7,842 bases of DNA from Candidatus Glassiibacteriota bacterium (GTDB lineage: Bacteria; Gemmatimonadota; Glassbacteria; GWA2-58-10). The stretch lies in the NCBI GenBank assembly GCA_016934095.1, contig JAFGTO010000192.1, positions 1-7,842 on the forward strand, in the 5' to 3' direction. The notes under the pieces are model-generated. The model ran no database searches. It was not told where the DNA came from and worked only from the letters and a program-made list of their open reading frames with translations. The translations under genes were made by a program, and so were the position numbers. This document shows positions 5,583-7,842 of the stretch, in pieces (position 1 is the stretch's first letter; every line of letters starts with the position of its first letter).

Positions 5583-7571
5583 ATGACTGTTCAAGCCGAT
5601 TTTAACGAACGGCAGGACACGACGGAGCAAACTGTTTCCTGCTATGGAACCATCTGTTTTGCCGTAAAAAACCGCTTGACCCAGGTAGCCGCCAAGCTGG
5701 ACGAAACCGGTTTTCATCTCCGCGACCTGGCCGACACCGAGGCAAGAGGGACCTTGCCCGAGCCGGTTATCTTCCTGGTCGACTCGGACGGGTGGAAGCG
5801 GTTCGGCCGCCAGGTCCGCGAATTCATCGTAGCTTCCCACTACCATATTCCGCTGCTCTTGATCGATGACGGCGACTACGGCCCGGAGGAGCCTTACGAG
5901 GTCAATACTCTCCTCTCGGCCGAATTCTCCGAAAAACAACTGCTGATCGCCCTGCGCGAGGCTTACCGCAACTCCACCCTGCGCAGGGAAATCGAGCGGC
6001 TGCGCAGTCTTCTGGGCAGTGGTCAGCAGGACCTCCAAAAGCTGATCGAGATAGGTATCTCGCTTTCCAGCGAGCATGATATCGACCGCCTGCTGATCAA
6101 GATCCTGACGGAAGCCTGCAACGTTACCATCGCCGATGCCGGCAGCATCTATATTATCGATCGGAACGAAGACGGCCAGCAAGTCCTGCGCTTCCGCAAC
6201 ACCCTCGGCCACTCGCTGAAAATAGACTTCAAGGAATTCACCATACCCATCGGGCCGGACAGCATTGCCGGCTACGTGGCCCTCACCGGCGAGTCGCTTA
6301 TCCTCGATGACTGTTACCACGTCCCGAAACAATACGCTTTTTCGATTAACCGCTCGTTCGATGAAAACAATAACTACCGCACCAAGAGCATGCTCGCTGT
6401 GGCCATGCGCAACCAGAAGGACGAGATAACCGGGGTGATCCAGTTGATTAACCGCAAGCCATCGCCCGAGCTGATACTTTCCTCCCCGGGAATCGCGGAA
6501 AACGAGGTCATTCCTTTCGATGAGCGCTCGCGGGACCTGATCGGCGCCCTGGCCTCGCAGGCTGCCGTAGCCCTCGAGAACTACAAGCTCTACCGCGACA
6601 TCGAAAACCTTTTCGAGGGTTTTGTCCAGGCCTCGGTGTTCGCCATCGAATCCCGAGACCCGACCACCTGCGGACACAGCGAGCGGGTAGCCACCCTGAC
6701 CATGGAGACCGCCAAGCTGGTCGACCGCCTCTCCAGCGGACCCTACAAAGATGTCCGTTTCAGCCAGAACCAGCTCAAAGAAATCCGCTACGCCGGCCTG
6801 CTGCATGATTTCGGCAAGGTCGGAGTAAGGGAAAACGTACTGCTCAAGGCCAAAAAACTCTACCCCGAGCACCTGCTGCTGATCAAACAGCGCTTCGATG
6901 TGGTTCGCCAGATCATCCTCAAGGAAGCCAACCGCATCAAAGTCGAAAAACTGCTGGCCGAAGGTCGCCGCGAGTATCTCGACAAGTTCGAGAACGCCGA
7001 CCGGGAGCTGGAGCAGCGCCTGGCGACCCTCGACGAGTACTTGCAGCTGGTGGTGACCGCCAATGAGCCTTCTGTGCTGGTAGAGGAAAGCTCCAAGAGG
7101 CTGGAGGAGCTCGCCCAGGTTATCATCGAAGATGCAGACCTGGGTAAGTTCCAGTTGCTCGAGGAGGATGAATACAAACTGCTGACCATCCCAAGGGGTT
7201 CACTCTCTGCGGAAGAGCGCCGCGAGATCGAATCCCACGTTACCCACTCCTTCAATTTCTTGAACAAGATACCTTGGACTTCCGACCTGAACAATATTCC
7301 TCAGATCGCTTATGGCCACCACGAGAAGCTTGACGGTACCGGCTATCCTCTCAGGCTGGCCTCCAAGAAAATCGCCATCCAGACCCGCATGATGACTATT
7401 TCCGATATTTATGACGCCCTGGCCGCCCAGGACCGCCCTTATAAACCGGCGCTTCCCCCGGAAAGAGCCCTGGACATCCTGAACTGGGAAGTCAAGGAAG
7501 GCAAGCTGGATGGCGAACTGCTGAAGGTTTTTGTCGAGGGCAAAGTCTACGAGACGACCCGATCGGAATAG
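5583..7571 (+). CDS. Receiver-like / GAF / HD-GYP protein, probable cyclic-di-GMP phosphodiesterase
   Basis: HD-GYP domains hydrolyse cyclic di-GMP through a di- or tri-iron centre. The protein has 662 residues with no membrane segment, so it is cytosolic. Residues ~18-130 resemble a receiver fold (IFLVDSD at 63-69) but lack the acidic pair expected on strand 1, so normal phosphorylation is doubtful. A coiled linker (about 125-150) leads to a GAF domain (about 150-335). The HD-GYP domain (about 340-640) keeps the expected metal ligands: E356, H365 (GHSERV), H408-D409 (LLHDFGKVGV), H552, H579-H580 and D608, plus the GYP loop HHEKLDGTGYP (579-589). It should be catalytically active. An insertion of about 115 residues (about 426-540), helical and charged, lies between the HD motif and the third metal histidine. 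GAGG about 8 nt upstream supports the ATG. The GAF ligand and the process controlled are unknown. Confidence 0.9.
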   Translation: MTVQADFNERQDTTEQTVSCYGTICFAVKNRLTQVAAKLDETGFHLRDLADTEARGTLPEPVIFLVDSDGWKRFGRQVREFIVASHYHIPLLLIDDGDYGPEEPYEVNTLLSAEFSEKQLLIALREAYRNSTLRREIERLRSLLGSGQQDLQKLIEIGISLSSEHDIDRLLIKILTEACNVTIADAGSIYIIDRNEDGQQVLRFRNTLGHSLKIDFKEFTIPIGPDSIAGYVALTGESLILDDCYHVPKQYAFSINRSFDENNNYRTKSMLAVAMRNQKDEITGVIQLINRKPSPELILSSPGIAENEVIPFDERSRDLIGALASQAAVALENYKLYRDIENLFEGFVQASVFAIESRDPTTCGHSERVATLTMETAKLVDRLSSGPYKDVRFSQNQLKEIRYAGLLHDFGKVGVRENVLLKAKKLYPEHLLLIKQRFDVVRQIILKEANRIKVEKLLAEGRREYLDKFENADRELEQRLATLDEYLQLVVTANEPSVLVEESSKRLEELAQVIIEDADLGKFQLLEEDEYKLLTIPRGSLSAEERREIESHVTHSFNFLNKIPWTSDLNNIPQIAYGHHEKLDGTGYPLRLASKKIAIQTRMMTISDIYDALAAQDRPYKPALPPERALDILNWEVKEGKLDGELLKVFVEGKVYETTRSE

Positions 7572-7639
7572 CCTGCCCCATCGTCCCGTGCTCCGCAATA
7601 TACCCAAGCCCCTGCGTGCTCCTGCAATTTATCTTACGA

Positions 7640-7688
7640 GAGCATTTTACTCTCATAACCCACCGTGTAAAAGTGCTCCCATGTTTTT
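7640..7688 (+). terminator. Candidate Rho-independent terminator after the HD-GYP gene
   Basis: GAGCATTTTAC (7640-7650) pairs with GTAAAAGTGCTC (7667-7678) with one bulged G, leaving a 16-nt loop. A GTTTTTAG tract follows at 7683-7688 after a short CCCAT. It starts about 69 nt past the stop codon. The T-tract is short and slightly displaced, so the call is tentative. An alternative, smaller hairpin (GAGAG/CTCTC, 7638-7654) competes for the same bases. Confidence 0.4.
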
Positions 7689-7726
7689 AGAGCGATTGTC
7701 AAAAGTTTTTTCCTTTTAAAATAAAT

Positions 7727-7778
7727 TGCAGGGGAAAGGAGAAAACCTTTTAAAAAAGGTTTTCTCCTTTCCCCTGCA
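7727..7778. terminator. Perfect 25-bp inverted repeat, probable bidirectional terminator
   Basis: The arms 7727-7751 and 7754-7778 are perfectly complementary with only 2 nt between them. The arms begin TGCAGGGGAAAGG and end AAAACCTTTT, with one arm almost all purine. On the minus strand the hairpin is followed by ATTTATTTT. On the plus strand a C-rich stretch and then CTTTTTC (about 7788-7794) follow. It therefore fits best as a terminator for a gene entering from the right, with back-up for the HD-GYP gene on the plus strand. Long stems with an AAACC-T/A-GGTTT core are a common terminator style in some bacterial groups, as I recall. Confidence 0.65.
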
Positions 7779-7842
7779 CCCCCTATCCTTTTTCCCAAAT
7801 TTTCTATCATGTCTGTGTATCTGAGTAATTCCGCACTGTAAA

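Larger units (their letters stand above)
7572..7842. other. Gene-free right end with nested inverted repeats
   Basis: The last 271 bases have no convincing coding region on either strand and become AT-rich compared with the genes. Besides the two hairpins listed separately, CCTGCAATTTAT (7621-7632) is an exact inverted copy of ATAAATTGCAGG (7721-7732), enclosing 88 nt. The last 64 bases, beyond the long palindrome, show nothing recognisable; they may hold the end or upstream region of the next gene. Confidence 0.6.

Noticed and set aside
5520..6872. Minus-strand open frame of 450 codons opposite the HD-GYP gene
   Set aside because: The plus-strand frame has clear GAF and HD-GYP motifs. The antisense product matches nothing I recognise and is explained by the GC-rich codon usage of the sense gene.

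Overview
This is a GC-rich bacterial window with AT-rich intergenic spacers. It carries six genes on the minus strand and one long gene on the plus strand. The core is the classic SRP/ribosome-maturation cluster, which reads right to left as ffh, rpsP, rimM and trmD (trmD runs off the left edge). Upstream of ffh on the same strand are a single-pass membrane PASTA protein and the 16S rRNA m5C967 methyltransferase gene rsmB. Divergent from rsmB is a signalling gene with a degenerate receiver-like domain, a GAF domain and an HD-GYP domain. It is followed by a gene-free stretch of about 270 bases that is rich in inverted repeats. No tRNA, rRNA, CRISPR array, insertion sequence or integrase is visible.

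The organism cannot be named from this window. A ribosomal protein S16 with a long Lys/Ala/Glu/Pro tail, a stand-alone PASTA protein beside rsmB and a GAF/HD-GYP phosphodiesterase would fit a Gram-negative lineage such as the FCB group or a deltaproteobacterial-type phylum. This is a weak inference from memory of gene neighbourhoods. All seven genes look intact apart from the edge-truncated trmD, and there is no sign of recent transfer.

Functionally, the minus-strand block makes and modifies the translation apparatus. RsmB methylates 16S rRNA, Ffh targets nascent membrane proteins, S16 is a 30S assembly protein, RimM is a 30S maturation factor, and TrmD makes m1G37 in tRNA. The ffh-rpsP-rimM-trmD genes are closely spaced (56, 12 and 5 nt gaps) and probably share a promoter in the 168-nt gap before ffh. 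A second candidate -10 box lies just ahead of rpsP. The usual small KH-domain gene (khpA/ylqC) between rpsP and rimM is absent.

The most unusual feature is rpsP. A normal S16 core of about 85-90 residues carries a tail of about 200 residues built from 25 tandem in-register pentapeptides of the type K-A-E-E-P. The tail is encoded by a 15-bp tandem repeat that shows signs of 30-bp and larger duplication units. Other points worth a second look are a coiled-coil-like insertion of about 115 residues inside the HD-GYP domain, a hairpin in the predicted ffh leader, and a perfect 25-bp inverted repeat at the right end.
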